Assembly: GCA_051000345.1 (NCBI GenBank)
Contig: JBPCOJ010000027.1
Span: 1 to 45,705, forward strand
Direction: 5' to 3'
DNA from: JBHENC01 sp051000345
Lineage (GTDB): Bacteria; Acidobacteriota; Blastocatellia; Pyrinomonadales; Pyrinomonadaceae
DNA length: 45,705 bases
Of this stretch, positions 32,550-41,568 are shown one piece after another. A model generated the notes under the pieces. It was not told where the DNA came from and searched no databases. It saw only the letters and a list, made by a program, of their open reading frames with translations. How positions within the stretch are numbered: position 1 is the stretch's first letter; the number at the start of each line of letters is the position of its first letter. The position numbers and the translations under genes were made by a program.

Positions 32550-33095
32550 CTATTCGACTTTTACTTGCGTCCGAAACGATGAAGAGCCTCTGTCCTTGAA
32601 CCAGTTGATTTGTTCCTGCACCATGTCGAGTTCGAGAATGTAGTCGCCGGGAGTTTTCGGAGCCGTGACGGTGATTCGCACTTCCACCTCCTTGCCCGGC
32701 TCCACATTGTTCGGAAGCAGAGCGCGCGTGTCGTCGAGCGTGACCAGTTTGCCGTTGGCGGCGAGCCAGTGATCGCCGAGCGCCACGCGGTACTTGCCGT
32801 CGCTCAGTCCCGTCGCAGGCCACTTCGTATCGCTGATGTTCTTCGCCGTCGCGTTGAACGTCGCGGTTTCTCCGGCCTTTATTTTTTTCGGCGCTTCCTT
32901 GACCGAGATGGCGGCCTTGAGAGCGCTTTCGGGAAGCGCCTCGAGCTTTGCGTTTGAATCTGCGGCAGAAGAACTTGTTTTGCTTGCGTTCGCTGCGCCG
33001 CTGTTCGGAGCATTGCTGTTCGGAGCATTGGACGAGCAATTAATCAATCCGAGCGTCAAACAAGAAACGGCGAACAGCTTGAAAAGTAGTTTCAT
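32550..33095 (-). CDS. Lipoprotein with Ig-like domain
   Basis: The 181-residue protein has a lipoprotein signal (residues 1-20, LGLINC, C20 the likely lipidation site, with Asn at -1). A Ser/Asn/Ala linker to about 58 contains a repeated NAPNS unit. The Ig-like beta domain has KIKAGETATFNATAKN, the tryptophan WPATG, the pattern DHWLAANGKLV and the closing PGDYILELDMVQEQINWF. This domain type occurs in acidobacterial extracytoplasmic proteins, often beside glycosyltransferases. Here it follows ilvE in convergent order and precedes a large membrane protein. Function is not known; a surface-exposed role is an inference. Confidence 0.85.
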   Translation of the reverse strand: MKLLFKLFAVSCLTLGLINCSSNAPNSNAPNSGAANASKTSSSAADSNAKLEALPESALKAAISVKEAPKKIKAGETATFNATAKNISDTKWPATGLSDGKYRVALGDHWLAANGKLVTLDDTRALLPNNVEPGKEVEVRITVTAPKTPGDYILELDMVQEQINWFKDRGSSSFRTQVKVE

Positions 33096-33266
33096 GTATA
33101 CGTGTCACCTTTACCTTAGAATTTGGAGCAAACTTTATACGCGCCTGCCGAGTTGTTATCAATCGTCGCAGCGCAATTGATTTTTGCGTGCATCATACGC
33201 TACCGTTTCGTTTTTCGGAAAGTCTTGTAAACCGCGCAACCGCCGCACGACGAATTCTCGATCATC

Positions 33267-36134
33267 TTGCACCGACGAAAGCGAAATAATTATTTGAAGC
33301 CATCTTCCGCTCCCTCACTCGATCCGACGCCGAAGCGACGACTGACACGCGAGTGCCTGATCTTCCTTGCGTTCTTGGGACTGACCGTCCTGATGACTTG
33401 GCCTTGGGCGCTGCATCTGCGCGATACGGTTTCCGATCCGGGCGACCCGTATCTCAATGCGTGGATTATGTGGTGGGATTATCACCAGACATTCCACGAT
33501 CCGCTCAATCTTTTTCAGGCCAATATCTTTTATCCATATCGCTATACGCTTGCCTTCAGCGAGCATAATTACGGCCTCGCGCTGCCGTTTTTTCCGCTCT
33601 TCGCGCTCGGCTTGCAACCGCTGACGATTCACGGATTGGCGATACTGCTCGGCTTCGCCTTTTCAGGCTACGGCGCGTTTCGTTTGGCGCGCACGCTCAC
33701 AGGCTCGGCGGCGGCGGCGTGGGTAACGGGCATCGTGTTTGCCTTTCTGCCGTATCGCTTCACGCATCTTTCGCACCTCAATTATTTATTCGCAGGCTGG
33801 ATTCCGGTTGTGCTCGAAGCGCTCATTCTTTACGCGCGGGAACGCAGTTGGCGACGCGCGTGGTGGCTCGGCGCGGCGTTTCTGATGAACGGGCTGACCT
33901 GCGTTCACTGGTTGGTTTTGACGCTTATCCCGCTGCTGGTTTCCGCCGTCATGCTGATTAGCCGTGAACGGCTCTGGCGCAATCCCGTGTTCTGGCGGCG
34001 CGGTGCAATCGTGATGTTTGCGGCGTCCGTCGTCCTGCTGCCGTTTTTGATTCCCTACCTGCGCGTTTCGGCGCTCTACGGATTCGAGCGCAAAATCGAG
34101 GAAACACTTTCCTTTTCCGCGCTGCCCCAAGACTGGCTCGTTGCCAGCAGTTATAACAAAATCTGGGGCGCAATGAACGCCCAATACCGACGGGGAGAAA
34201 GAGAGCTTTTTCCCGGACTGCTTCCCTTGATTCTCGCTGCCGCCGCTTTCTTTATCGTCAAAGCAAAAGCACGACGCGGGACTTCAGCATTCAATGATGA
34301 ACCGGCGCTCCGTAACGATGAATCGGCACTGCGCAGCAACTCTTTTTGGCCGCGACTCGCTTTCATTTGTCTCAACCTGTTCATCATCTCGTGCGCGGCG
34401 CTGGCATTTTGGGCGGTAAGTTACGGCGCGTTCAAGCTGGAGCTGTTCGGCGTCGGAATACTGCGCGCATCGAGTCCCGAACGAACGCTTAAACTATGCG
34501 GCGCGGCTCTTTCGGTTCGCCTCTGGCTGGGCTTTCTCAAGGCACGGCGCGAGAAACGCCAGCCATGGCTGCTCGCATACTTGAAGGCAGTTCACAGTTC
34601 CGATGCGCTTGTGCTCGGCCTCGTCTGGGTGTGTCTGGGCTTCGCCGGTTCGTTCGGGCTGAACTTCTTTTTTCATCGCTGGCTTTATGACTACATTCCG
34701 CTTTTTCACGGCATACGTGTTCCGGCGCGGTGGGCGATGATTTGCGATCTGGGACTTGCGCTGCTCGCTGGGGTCGGCGCGCGCCGTCTTGTTTCAATTC
34801 TCACGCCCGCTCATCCAGAAGCGCGTCGGGCAGCGACGGCGGCTTATGTAATCATCGCGCTGGCCTTATTGTTTGAACAGCGCTCTGCTCCGTTGACTTT
34901 GCTTCGCGGCGCAGTCGATCCAGACGCGTTGACATTGCGCCTTAAGGCAACGGAAATGCGCGGCGGTCTCGTCGAGCTTCCGGCTGGCGAAGAGGGTTCA
35001 AATTATCTTTACGTGCTGCGCGCGGCGGATCATGCGCGCCCGCTGGTCACAGGCGTTTCCGGCTTTGTGCCGCCGCTTGAAGCGGAAATTGAAACATTGA
35101 CGCGGGAACATCCCGTGCCGGAACGCTTCCTCGATCTGCTTGAAACAATTCCCGCTTCGTATCTGATCGTTCATAACGGCAATCTGCTTCCAGACAACCG
35201 CGCCGCGCTCGAATTCGTGCTGGCGCGAGGCACGGCAACCGGACGCTTGCGATTCATACGCAGCTACAATGCAGACCCCCTCCGCGATGATCTCTACGCC
35301 GTCACGAAAACCGAGCCGCAGGCGAAAAGCGAAGCACCGTTACCAACCTTCGTGTCGTCCGCAAGCGATCAACCTTTCCTCGCTACGGAGAGCAAACAAA
35401 GCGCCGCCGGAAGCGTTGCAAACCCGATTGACGATGCGGAGTTTTTCGTTCGCCAGCACTACGAAGATTTTCTAGAGCGCGAGCCGGACAGTGAAGGCTT
35501 GAATTATTGGGCGACGCAGATTAAGCGTTGCGGCGCTGACGCTTCTTGCATTGAAGAGCACCGCGCCACCGTCTCGGAGGCATTTCTCGTCGAGCCGGAG
35601 TTTCAGGAAACGGCCTTATTTGTTTACCGTCTTTACAAAGGCACGCTGAACCGCCAGCCCACTTATGAGGAGTTTGCGCGGGATCGTCGCGCGGTTGTCG
35701 GCGGCGCAGGTCTCGATGCGCGCAAAGCTTCGTTTGTCGAAGCATGGATCAAACGCGAGGAGTTCATGCGTGCGTATCCGTCTACGGCGACGCCTGAAGA
35801 ATTTGTCGGCGCGCTGCTCAAAACCACAAAGCAAGCCTCCGGCGTCAATCAATCCGCGCAACGCGAGTCCTTAACGGCAGAACTCGGACGCGGCGGCGTA
35901 ACGCGCGCAGCGATTGTGCGCCGCGTTGTCGAGGACAAGGAATTTGCCGCCGCAGAATTCAACGCGGGCTTCGTGGCTGCCGCATATTTTGCGTATCTGC
36001 GACGCGCGCCGAACGCCGACGAAGAAAGCCGCTGGAACAACATGCTGAACAGCAAAATGCGCAACAACTACCGCAATATGGTGCGCGAGTTCATCAGCTC
36101 CGAACCATATAGATCGCGCTTTACACAGCGCTGA
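33267..36134 (+). CDS. Polytopic membrane protein with C-terminal DUF4214 repeats
   Basis: The 955-residue protein starts at a TTG without a clear ribosome-binding site, so the start is uncertain. Residues 27 to about 520 hold at least ten membrane helices. They show the pattern of polyprenol-dependent glycosyltransferases of the GT-C/YfhO type: an early loop with DTVSDPGDPYLNAWIMWWDY, where acidic residues near DPGDP could be catalytic. A soluble part follows (about 540-700). The C-terminus (about 710-955) contains DUF4214 units (VRQHYEDFLEREPDSEGLNY, VYRLYKGTLNRQPTYEEF, AYFAYLRRAPNADEESRW). DUF4214 is usually on secreted carbohydrate-related proteins. A cell-surface glycosylation role with a substrate-binding tail is an inference. 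Confidence 0.8.
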   Translation: MHRRKRNNYLKPSSAPSLDPTPKRRLTRECLIFLAFLGLTVLMTWPWALHLRDTVSDPGDPYLNAWIMWWDYHQTFHDPLNLFQANIFYPYRYTLAFSEHNYGLALPFFPLFALGLQPLTIHGLAILLGFAFSGYGAFRLARTLTGSAAAAWVTGIVFAFLPYRFTHLSHLNYLFAGWIPVVLEALILYARERSWRRAWWLGAAFLMNGLTCVHWLVLTLIPLLVSAVMLISRERLWRNPVFWRRGAIVMFAASVVLLPFLIPYLRVSALYGFERKIEETLSFSALPQDWLVASSYNKIWGAMNAQYRRGERELFPGLLPLILAAAAFFIVKAKARRGTSAFNDEPALRNDESALRSNSFWPRLAFICLNLFIISCAALAFWAVSYGAFKLELFGVGILRASSPERTLKLCGAALSVRLWLGFLKARREKRQPWLLAYLKAVHSSDALVLGLVWVCLGFAGSFGLNFFFHRWLYDYIPLFHGIRVPARWAMICDLGLALLAGVGARRLVSILTPAHPEARRAATAAYVIIALALLFEQRSAPLTLLRGAVDPDALTLRLKATEMRGGLVELPAGEEGSNYLYVLRAADHARPLVTGVSGFVPPLEAEIETLTREHPVPERFLDLLETIPASYLIVHNGNLLPDNRAALEFVLARGTATGRLRFIRSYNADPLRDDLYAVTKTEPQAKSEAPLPTFVSSASDQPFLATESKQSAAGSVANPIDDAEFFVRQHYEDFLEREPDSEGLNYWATQIKRCGADASCIEEHRATVSEAFLVEPEFQETALFVYRLYKGTLNRQPTYEEFARDRRAVVGGAGLDARKASFVEAWIKREEFMRAYPSTATPEEFVGALLKTTKQASGVNQSAQRESLTAELGRGGVTRAAIVRRVVEDKEFAAAEFNAGFVAAAYFAYLRRAPNADEESRWNNMLNSKMRNNYRNMVREFISSEPYRSRFTQR

Positions 36135-36147
36135 AGCGACATAGAGG

Positions 36148-36253
36148 GAAACAGTTTTCAGTTTTGAGTTTTCAGCATTCAGTTTAGAATTCTCAGCGCA
36201 GAGCCAATGCTTTATCCACTGAAAACTGATAACCGAAAACTGAAAACTGTTTC
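36148..36253. repeat. Intergenic palindromic repeat, family B (copy 2)
   Basis: Arms 36148-36165 and 36236-36253 are a perfect 18-bp inverted repeat made of CAGTTTTCAGTTTT units, with further copies of TTTTCAG/CTGAAAA in the loop. It starts 13 bp after the preceding stop. It resembles 29592-29675 in unit sequence and in layout. Confidence 0.7.
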
Positions 36254-36293
36254 TTTGTTGCTGATTTTCTTCCCTGCTACACGTTCTTAGCTA

Positions 36294-36323
36294 TTGACGC
36301 GTGTTGCGCGCGCAAGCTATTAT
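36294..36323 (+). promoter_or_regulatory. Sigma-70 promoter of pilT
   Basis: TTGACG (36294-36299) and TATTAT (36318-36323), each one mismatch from consensus, are 18 bp apart and about 169 bp before the pilT ATG. The next gene (ankyrin protein) follows by 30 bp, so this may drive both. Confidence 0.6.
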
Positions 36324-36491
36324 GCTTCGTAGCGTCTCCGGGCTATTTAATTTCCGGCGTCGCGCCTGAAACTCCGCGAGCACGCCTGTTATTCCAAGCG
36401 CTTTTCCCGTCTACGAGCGCCACACGTCAAACGCGAAAACACATTAGCATTCGCATTCACTCGCTTCCGCAAGCGTTTCACTTCCATTTTT

Positions 36492-37676
36492 ATGTCAACC
36501 AAAATAGACGACCTACTCAAGATCGCCGCCGGTTTCGGCGCTTCCGACCTTCACCTCAAGGCCGGTTCCTTCCCTTTTATGCGCGTCGGCGGCGAGCTGC
36601 GTCCCGTGATGAATTCTCTGCCGCTGTCGCAGGAAGACACGCTCGACATGGCTTTTTCGATGATGTCGAATCGCCAGAAACAGCGCTTCAAGGAAACATC
36701 CGAAGTTGACATCGCTTACGGCGTTTCCGGTCTCGGACGATTTCGCGCCAACATTTTTCAGCAGCGCGGCACAGTCGGTTTAGTTTTGCGCGTGATACCC
36801 GATCACACGCGCAACTCTAACGAACTCGGTCTCCCGCCCGTCCTCGAAAAAATCGCCGACGAACAGCGCGGACTCATACTCGTGACAGGAACGACCGGCT
36901 CCGGCAAATCGACGACGCTCGCCGTGATGATCGACCGCATCAACGAAACGCGCAGCGGCCACATCGTGACCATCGAAGACCCGATTGAATTTCTGCACCG
37001 CGATAAGAAAGCCTTCGTCACGCAGCGCGAAGTCGATGTCGATACGCGCTCGTTTGCCGAAGCCTTGCGCGGCGCTTTGCGTCAAGACCCGGACGTGATT
37101 CTCGTCGGCGAAATGCGCGACCACGAAACAATCGAGACCGCTTTGACCGCCGCCGAAACAGGCCACCTAGTTCTTTCGACTCTGCACACGCTCGATGCGA
37201 CTGAAACCATCATGCGCATCGTTTCCTCGTATCCGCCGCATCAGCAAAAAAGCGTTCGCATACAGCTTGCCGGAATCCTCAAGGCAATCGTTTCGATGCG
37301 GCTCGTGCGCGCGGCGAAGGGCAGAGGCCGCGTGCCTGCCGTTGAAATCATGGTTTCGACGGGGCTGATACGCGATTGCATTATCAACGAAGACAAGACT
37401 TCGCAGATACGCGAGGCCATCGCCGCCGGAACTTCGCAATACGGAATGCAGACCTTCGATCAATCGCTTTTCAATTTGCATCAATCCGGCCTTATCACGA
37501 TTGAGGAAGCGCTTCGCGGCGCAAGTAACCCGGACGAATTTCGCCTGCGCATGTCCGGCATTCATTCCGCCGCCGATCAAGCGAAGGAAGATATGTCGCG
37601 CGTCGTCAGCAGCGTCACAAGCCCGGAGCATCGCCCGTCATCGCGCAATTCGATGCGCACGGAAACGGCCAAGTAA
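36492..37676 (+). CDS. pilT: Type IV pilus retraction ATPase PilT
   Basis: PilT is the hexameric ATPase that powers pilus retraction in twitching motility. The 394 residues contain the N-terminal domain with GASDLHLKAG near residue 16, Walker A GTTGSGKST at 133-141, the Asp box IEDPIE at 161-166, Walker B DVILVGEMRD at 201-210, and the His box AAETGHLVLSTLHT near 221-234. The length is a little above the usual 340-370 because of a Ser/Arg-rich C-terminal tail. PilT versus PilU cannot be separated by eye, but the AEIMVSTGLIRDCI-like region favours PilT. No other pilus gene is near; the next gene encodes an ankyrin-excisionase fusion 30 bp away. Confidence 0.93.
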   Translation: MSTKIDDLLKIAAGFGASDLHLKAGSFPFMRVGGELRPVMNSLPLSQEDTLDMAFSMMSNRQKQRFKETSEVDIAYGVSGLGRFRANIFQQRGTVGLVLRVIPDHTRNSNELGLPPVLEKIADEQRGLILVTGTTGSGKSTTLAVMIDRINETRSGHIVTIEDPIEFLHRDKKAFVTQREVDVDTRSFAEALRGALRQDPDVILVGEMRDHETIETALTAAETGHLVLSTLHTLDATETIMRIVSSYPPHQQKSVRIQLAGILKAIVSMRLVRAAKGRGRVPAVEIMVSTGLIRDCIINEDKTSQIREAIAAGTSQYGMQTFDQSLFNLHQSGLITIEEALRGASNPDEFRLRMSGIHSAADQAKEDMSRVVSSVTSPEHRPSSRNSMRTETAK

Positions 37677-37706
37677 ACATTTTCTATCTCACGGGAGCAA
37701 ACAAGC

Positions 37707-39077
37707 ATGGAAACGAAAACAGGCAACACTGCGGCGAATTTGATGAAGGCGGCGCTCGAAGGCGACACGGCGGCGGCGCAGCGATTGATTCAAGGCGGCG
37801 CGAATGTCAACGCGCGCGACGACGGCGAACGCACCGCGCTGATGATCGCGGCAAGCAACGGGCATACATACATCGTGCAGCTTCTCATGGACAACGGCGC
37901 AGACCCGGCGGCGCGTGATTCGCGCGGCATGACGGCACTTCGAGCCGCCGAAGCCAAAGGTTTCGCGCGTATTGCTTCAATGCTCCGAAGTTCGACGACC
38001 AACAGCAGCGACAGCGGCGCGCAGCAAGCGGCGGCTTCCGCTGCTAATCTTGCCAACGTCGCCAAGCATGATGATCTCGCCGCCGCTTTGCAAAAATCTC
38101 TGCAGCAGGCGGCTGACAAAGGCGACGCGAATCTTCTTCTGGCAGCAATCGCAAAGGGCGCCGACCCGAACGCGCGCACGGAAAACCATTGGACGCCGTT
38201 GATGCTCGCCACGATCAAAGGCCACACGGAAATTGTCCGGCAACTTCTCGACAAAGGCGCGAACGTCAACGCGCAAAACAACAAAGGCTGGACGGCTTTG
38301 ATGTTCGCCGTTTCGATGGGCGACGCGGACACCATGCGCGTGCTGCTCAAAGCGAAGCGAATCGACGCCAACCTCACGGACGCCGAAGGCAAGACCGCGC
38401 TGATGCAGGCCGCAAGCGAAAACAATCTCGACAGCGCACGCATTTTGCTCGCTCACAAAGTGGATGCCAATGTTGCAGATCGCGCGGGCGAAACGGCGCT
38501 TACCATTGCCGCGCGCCGCAACTATACGGACATCATCGAACTCCTCAAGCAACCCATAGCGAACAATGAATCTTCCGCTTCGGATGCGCACGACTCGCGC
38601 AAGCCGGAATCATTCGATGAAGCCTTCATCAAAACCGAATCACTCTTTAACGAAAGCGAATTGCAGCGGCTCAAAGAAGAATTAGAAGGCTATCTGCCGC
38701 AGACATGGCCGAGCGCCGCGCAAATCGAAAACCAACTCGAAAGCCGCGCGATTCCCGCATCGCAAACGCTTCTCATGCCATCCGAACTTTCACAGCTCGG
38801 AGAACGCCTCATCGCCGCGCTCGAGGCGTTGCGCCAAACTCCGTTTCCGCAACTTCAATCACAGCTTCAGCCGCCGCCATCACCCGCGCCGACTGTTTCC
38901 ATCGCCGACATCGCACACAAAATCATGTTGACGCTACCGGAAGCCGCCGCCCTCGCCGGTCTATCGCGCACGCATTTGCAGCGCGCCGTTCGCAAGGGAT
39001 CATTGAAGGCAAAAAAACCGGGGCGCGGCTGGCGCATCAAACGCGCCGATCTGGACGCATACATAAACGAACTCTGA
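37707..39077 (+). CDS. Ankyrin-repeat protein with C-terminal excisionase-type HTH domain
   Basis: The 456-residue protein has no signal peptide. The first 280 residues hold about seven ankyrin repeats in two blocks (GANVNARDDGERTALMIAAS, then NKGWTALMFAVSMGDADTMR and AEGKTALMQAASENNLDSAR), separated by an Ala-rich stretch at about 100-135. A charged helical linker follows. The last 48 residues (about 409-456) are an excisionase/MerR-type DNA-binding domain: LPEAAALAGLSRTHLQRAVR, then GRGWRIKRADLDAYINE. Ankyrin repeats bind proteins and this HTH binds DNA, so it may be a protein-sensing transcription regulator. It starts 30 bp after pilT and probably shares its transcript, ending at a strong hairpin. 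The combination is unusual. Confidence 0.85.
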   Translation: METKTGNTAANLMKAALEGDTAAAQRLIQGGANVNARDDGERTALMIAASNGHTYIVQLLMDNGADPAARDSRGMTALRAAEAKGFARIASMLRSSTTNSSDSGAQQAAASAANLANVAKHDDLAAALQKSLQQAADKGDANLLLAAIAKGADPNARTENHWTPLMLATIKGHTEIVRQLLDKGANVNAQNNKGWTALMFAVSMGDADTMRVLLKAKRIDANLTDAEGKTALMQAASENNLDSARILLAHKVDANVADRAGETALTIAARRNYTDIIELLKQPIANNESSASDAHDSRKPESFDEAFIKTESLFNESELQRLKEELEGYLPQTWPSAAQIENQLESRAIPASQTLLMPSELSQLGERLIAALEALRQTPFPQLQSQLQPPPSPAPTVSIADIAHKIMLTLPEAAALAGLSRTHLQRAVRKGSLKAKKPGRGWRIKRADLDAYINEL

Positions 39078-39103
39078 AGATAATTGATATGCTTCTGCAA
39101 AAC

Positions 39104-39147
39104 AAAGCCGCGCTGCTTATTGAATAAACAAGCAGCGCGGCTTTTTT
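39104..39147 (+). terminator. Terminator after the pilT-ankyrin operon
   Basis: A perfect 15-bp GC-rich stem (39104-39118 with 39130-39144) is followed by T-residues (TTTTTT from 39142). It lies 26 bp after the ankyrin gene stop and also faces the end of the M13 peptidase gene. Confidence 0.88.
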
Positions 39148-39172
39148 GTAACTTCGATTAATTCGTTCTACG

Positions 39173-41212
39173 TTACCAGATTTGGCAGCGCGCGCTTTCG
39201 ATTCGCGCCATCGGTTCGCCCTGCGTGCAGCCGAAGGCTTTGGCGAATTCCGGCATGTTCGAGAGCGGGCCGTTGACGCGGAAACGCCCGAGTGGATGCG
39301 GGTCTGTCAGCACTTGCAGGCGCGCCGCTTCCGGGCGAATGTTGGCTGCCCAGACCTGCGCCCAGCCGAGAAAGAAACGCTGCTCCGGCGTGAAGCCGTC
39401 AATCGACGCGCGCGGCTTGCCCTGCATTGCTTTCTGTAAGGCTTTATATGCGACGGTCAATCCGCCCAAGTCCGCGACGGATTCGCCGACGACGAGTTGG
39501 CCGTTTTCCTTGAGGCCGGGTTCGACCTCGAAATTGCTGAACTGATTGACGACGCAATCCGTGCGCTGTTTGAAATTCTGCAAATCGGCGGGCGTCCACC
39601 AGTTCGCCAGATTTCCCACTCTGTCGAACTTCGAGCCTTGATCGTCGAAGCCGTGCGTCATTTCGTGGCCGATGACCGCGCCGATGCCGCCGTAGTTAAT
39701 CGCGTCGTCCGCCTTCGGATCAAAGAACGGCGCTTGCAGAATGCCCGCCGGAAAAACAATTTCGTTCATCGACGGATTATAATAAGCGTTGACGGTGGGC
39801 GGCGTCATGCCCCACTCCGCGCGGTCAACCGGCTTGCCGATTTTGCCCAAGTTGCGATTGATCTCGAAGCCGTTGGCGCGAAGGATATTGTCGAGATAGG
39901 AAGTGCGCTCGATTTTTAGCGCAGAGTAATCGCGCCATGTATCCGGGTAGCCGATCTTGCGCGCAAAGGCGTTGAGCTTGGCGGTCGCTTCGCGGCGCGT
40001 CGCATCACTCATCCAAGACAGCGTCGAGAGATCATCGCGTAAGGCTTCGACTAAATTTTTGACCATCGTTTGCGCGCGCTCTTTTGCTTCCGGCGTGAAA
40101 GTGCGCCGCACGTATTCCTGTCCGAGCGCTTCGCCGAGCGCGCGGTCTGTCGTGCCGACGCAGCGTTTCCAGCGCGGCAATTGTTCGGTCGTGCCGGTCA
40201 AAACCTTACCCTTGAAATTGAAATCTTCGTCAACAAACTTTTTCGGAAGCGCCGACGCAGCCGAATCGATTAAGTGCCAGCGCAGATAAGTTTTCCAATC
40301 ATCGAGCGGCGTCGCGGTCAACTGCGCATCGATGGCCTTGAAGAATTCCGGTTGTCCAACATTGACCGCGCCGTTTTGAGCCATGATGCGGCGCGCCTTC
40401 AAATAATTATTCCAAGAAAAACTTGGCGTTAATTCGCTCAACTGCGCGAACGTCATTTTGTTGTAATTCTTGTCAGGATCGCGCCGCTCGACACGCGTGC
40501 GCGAGACTCCTGCGATTTTCGTTTCCGTGCTCAACACGGACTGTGCTTCCGCCGCGCTTCTGTCCGCATCGTCGCCGAGCAGTTCAAACATCTTCGCAAC
40601 GTGCTTCACGTATTCGTCGCGCAATGACTTCGACTTCGCGTCATCCTTCGTGTAGTAATCACGGTCAGGCAACGTCAGACCGGCCTGTACCGCCTGCGCG
40701 ATTACGTCCGTCGAGCGCTTGTAATCCTGTGCCGCGCCGAAACCGAAAACTGCGCCGACGCCTCTCTTATGAAAAACCGCGATTTCATCCTGAAGATTTC
40801 TCAACGATCCTATCGCATCGATGCGCGCAAATTCCGCTTGCAGCGGGCGCGTGCCTTCGGCTTCGATCTTCGCTTCATCCATGCAGCTCGCGTAAAAGTC
40901 GCCGAGCTTCTGCTCGGTTGTGCCGCGCTTCGCGTTCGTGGCCTTATCCGCTTCCAGAATCGTGTGCAGAGTCTCGCGGTTGCGGTCTGCCAATTCCTCA
41001 AACCTTCCAAAGCGCGAGTAAGCGCCGGGAATCGGATGACTCGCCAGCCAGCCGCCGTTGGCAAAGCGATTAAAGTCTTCACACGGCTTGCAGGTTCGAT
41101 CAAGATTAGCGACATCGAAGCCGCGCCCGCTCATTTGTTTGGCGACGACTACTGCGCCGAGCGACAACGCGATAAACAGGCTCGCAGCAAGCCACCACTT
41201 AGAAAAACGCAT
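39173..41212 (-). CDS. M13-family metallopeptidase (neprilysin-like), exported
   Basis: M13 peptidases are zinc endopeptidases. I choose the ATG at 41212 behind GAGGAG (9 bp), giving 679 residues; an upstream frame to 41314 adds 34 residues without support. A signal or anchor (residues 5-24) is followed by the family start CKPCEDFNRFANGGW. The active-site zinc motif VIGHEMTHGFDD and the substrate motif VNAYYNPSMNEIVFPAGIL are near 490-530. The later Glu in GESVADLGG supplies the third zinc ligand, and the C-terminus ends in the family-typical C-x-x-W (CQIW). It is a single gene. Confidence 0.93.
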   Translation of the reverse strand: MRFSKWWLAASLFIALSLGAVVVAKQMSGRGFDVANLDRTCKPCEDFNRFANGGWLASHPIPGAYSRFGRFEELADRNRETLHTILEADKATNAKRGTTEQKLGDFYASCMDEAKIEAEGTRPLQAEFARIDAIGSLRNLQDEIAVFHKRGVGAVFGFGAAQDYKRSTDVIAQAVQAGLTLPDRDYYTKDDAKSKSLRDEYVKHVAKMFELLGDDADRSAAEAQSVLSTETKIAGVSRTRVERRDPDKNYNKMTFAQLSELTPSFSWNNYLKARRIMAQNGAVNVGQPEFFKAIDAQLTATPLDDWKTYLRWHLIDSAASALPKKFVDEDFNFKGKVLTGTTEQLPRWKRCVGTTDRALGEALGQEYVRRTFTPEAKERAQTMVKNLVEALRDDLSTLSWMSDATRREATAKLNAFARKIGYPDTWRDYSALKIERTSYLDNILRANGFEINRNLGKIGKPVDRAEWGMTPPTVNAYYNPSMNEIVFPAGILQAPFFDPKADDAINYGGIGAVIGHEMTHGFDDQGSKFDRVGNLANWWTPADLQNFKQRTDCVVNQFSNFEVEPGLKENGQLVVGESVADLGGLTVAYKALQKAMQGKPRASIDGFTPEQRFFLGWAQVWAANIRPEAARLQVLTDPHPLGRFRVNGPLSNMPEFAKAFGCTQGEPMARIESARCQIW

Positions 41213-41375
41213 AAACAATTCTCCTCGAAAAAAAAGAAACAGTTGATTGGATGGAAACAAAACTTCGTGTTTCAAAAGACGTGCAATGTATTCGGTGTAA
41301 AAGTTTGATGACAAGACGCGCGAAAAAGTTCCCTGCCCTTTTTATTCTCCGTACTTCCGCCCTCCGCTTTCCTAC

Positions 41376-41554
41376 TTAACCCAAGTTGCCAGTCATCAAT
41401 TTTGACTTCAATTAGTTGCCACTAGCTTTAGCTAGTGGACAAGATTTCTGAATTTGTCGGCTTTAACCGAAAGGGTTCGGCCAAAGCCGATTCTCTAGCT
41501 AACTTAGCCACTAGCTAAAGCTAGTGGCAATTTATAATTAGCAACTCGGGTTAA
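41376..41554. repeat. Nested-palindrome, MITE-like intergenic element
   Basis: A 179-bp element lies between the M13 peptidase start and the BNR gene stop. Its outer ends (41376-41389 and 41541-41554) are 14-bp inverted repeats with one mismatch. Inside, 41416-41438 and 41508-41530 are a perfect 23-bp inverted repeat, and each arm is itself a palindrome (CCACTAGCT-TT-AGCTAGTGG). The core has a further TCGGCTTT/AAAGCCGA pair. No protein-coding capacity exists. It looks like a non-autonomous mobile element or a structured-RNA region. Confidence 0.7.
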
Positions 41555-41568
41555 CTTACTACTTTTGT

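Larger units (their letters stand above)
36135..36491. other. Intergenic region upstream of pilT
   Basis: This 357-bp region contains the family B repeat (36148-36253) and then a good promoter (36294-36323). The remaining 170-nt leader shows no gene that I can support. Confidence 0.5.
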
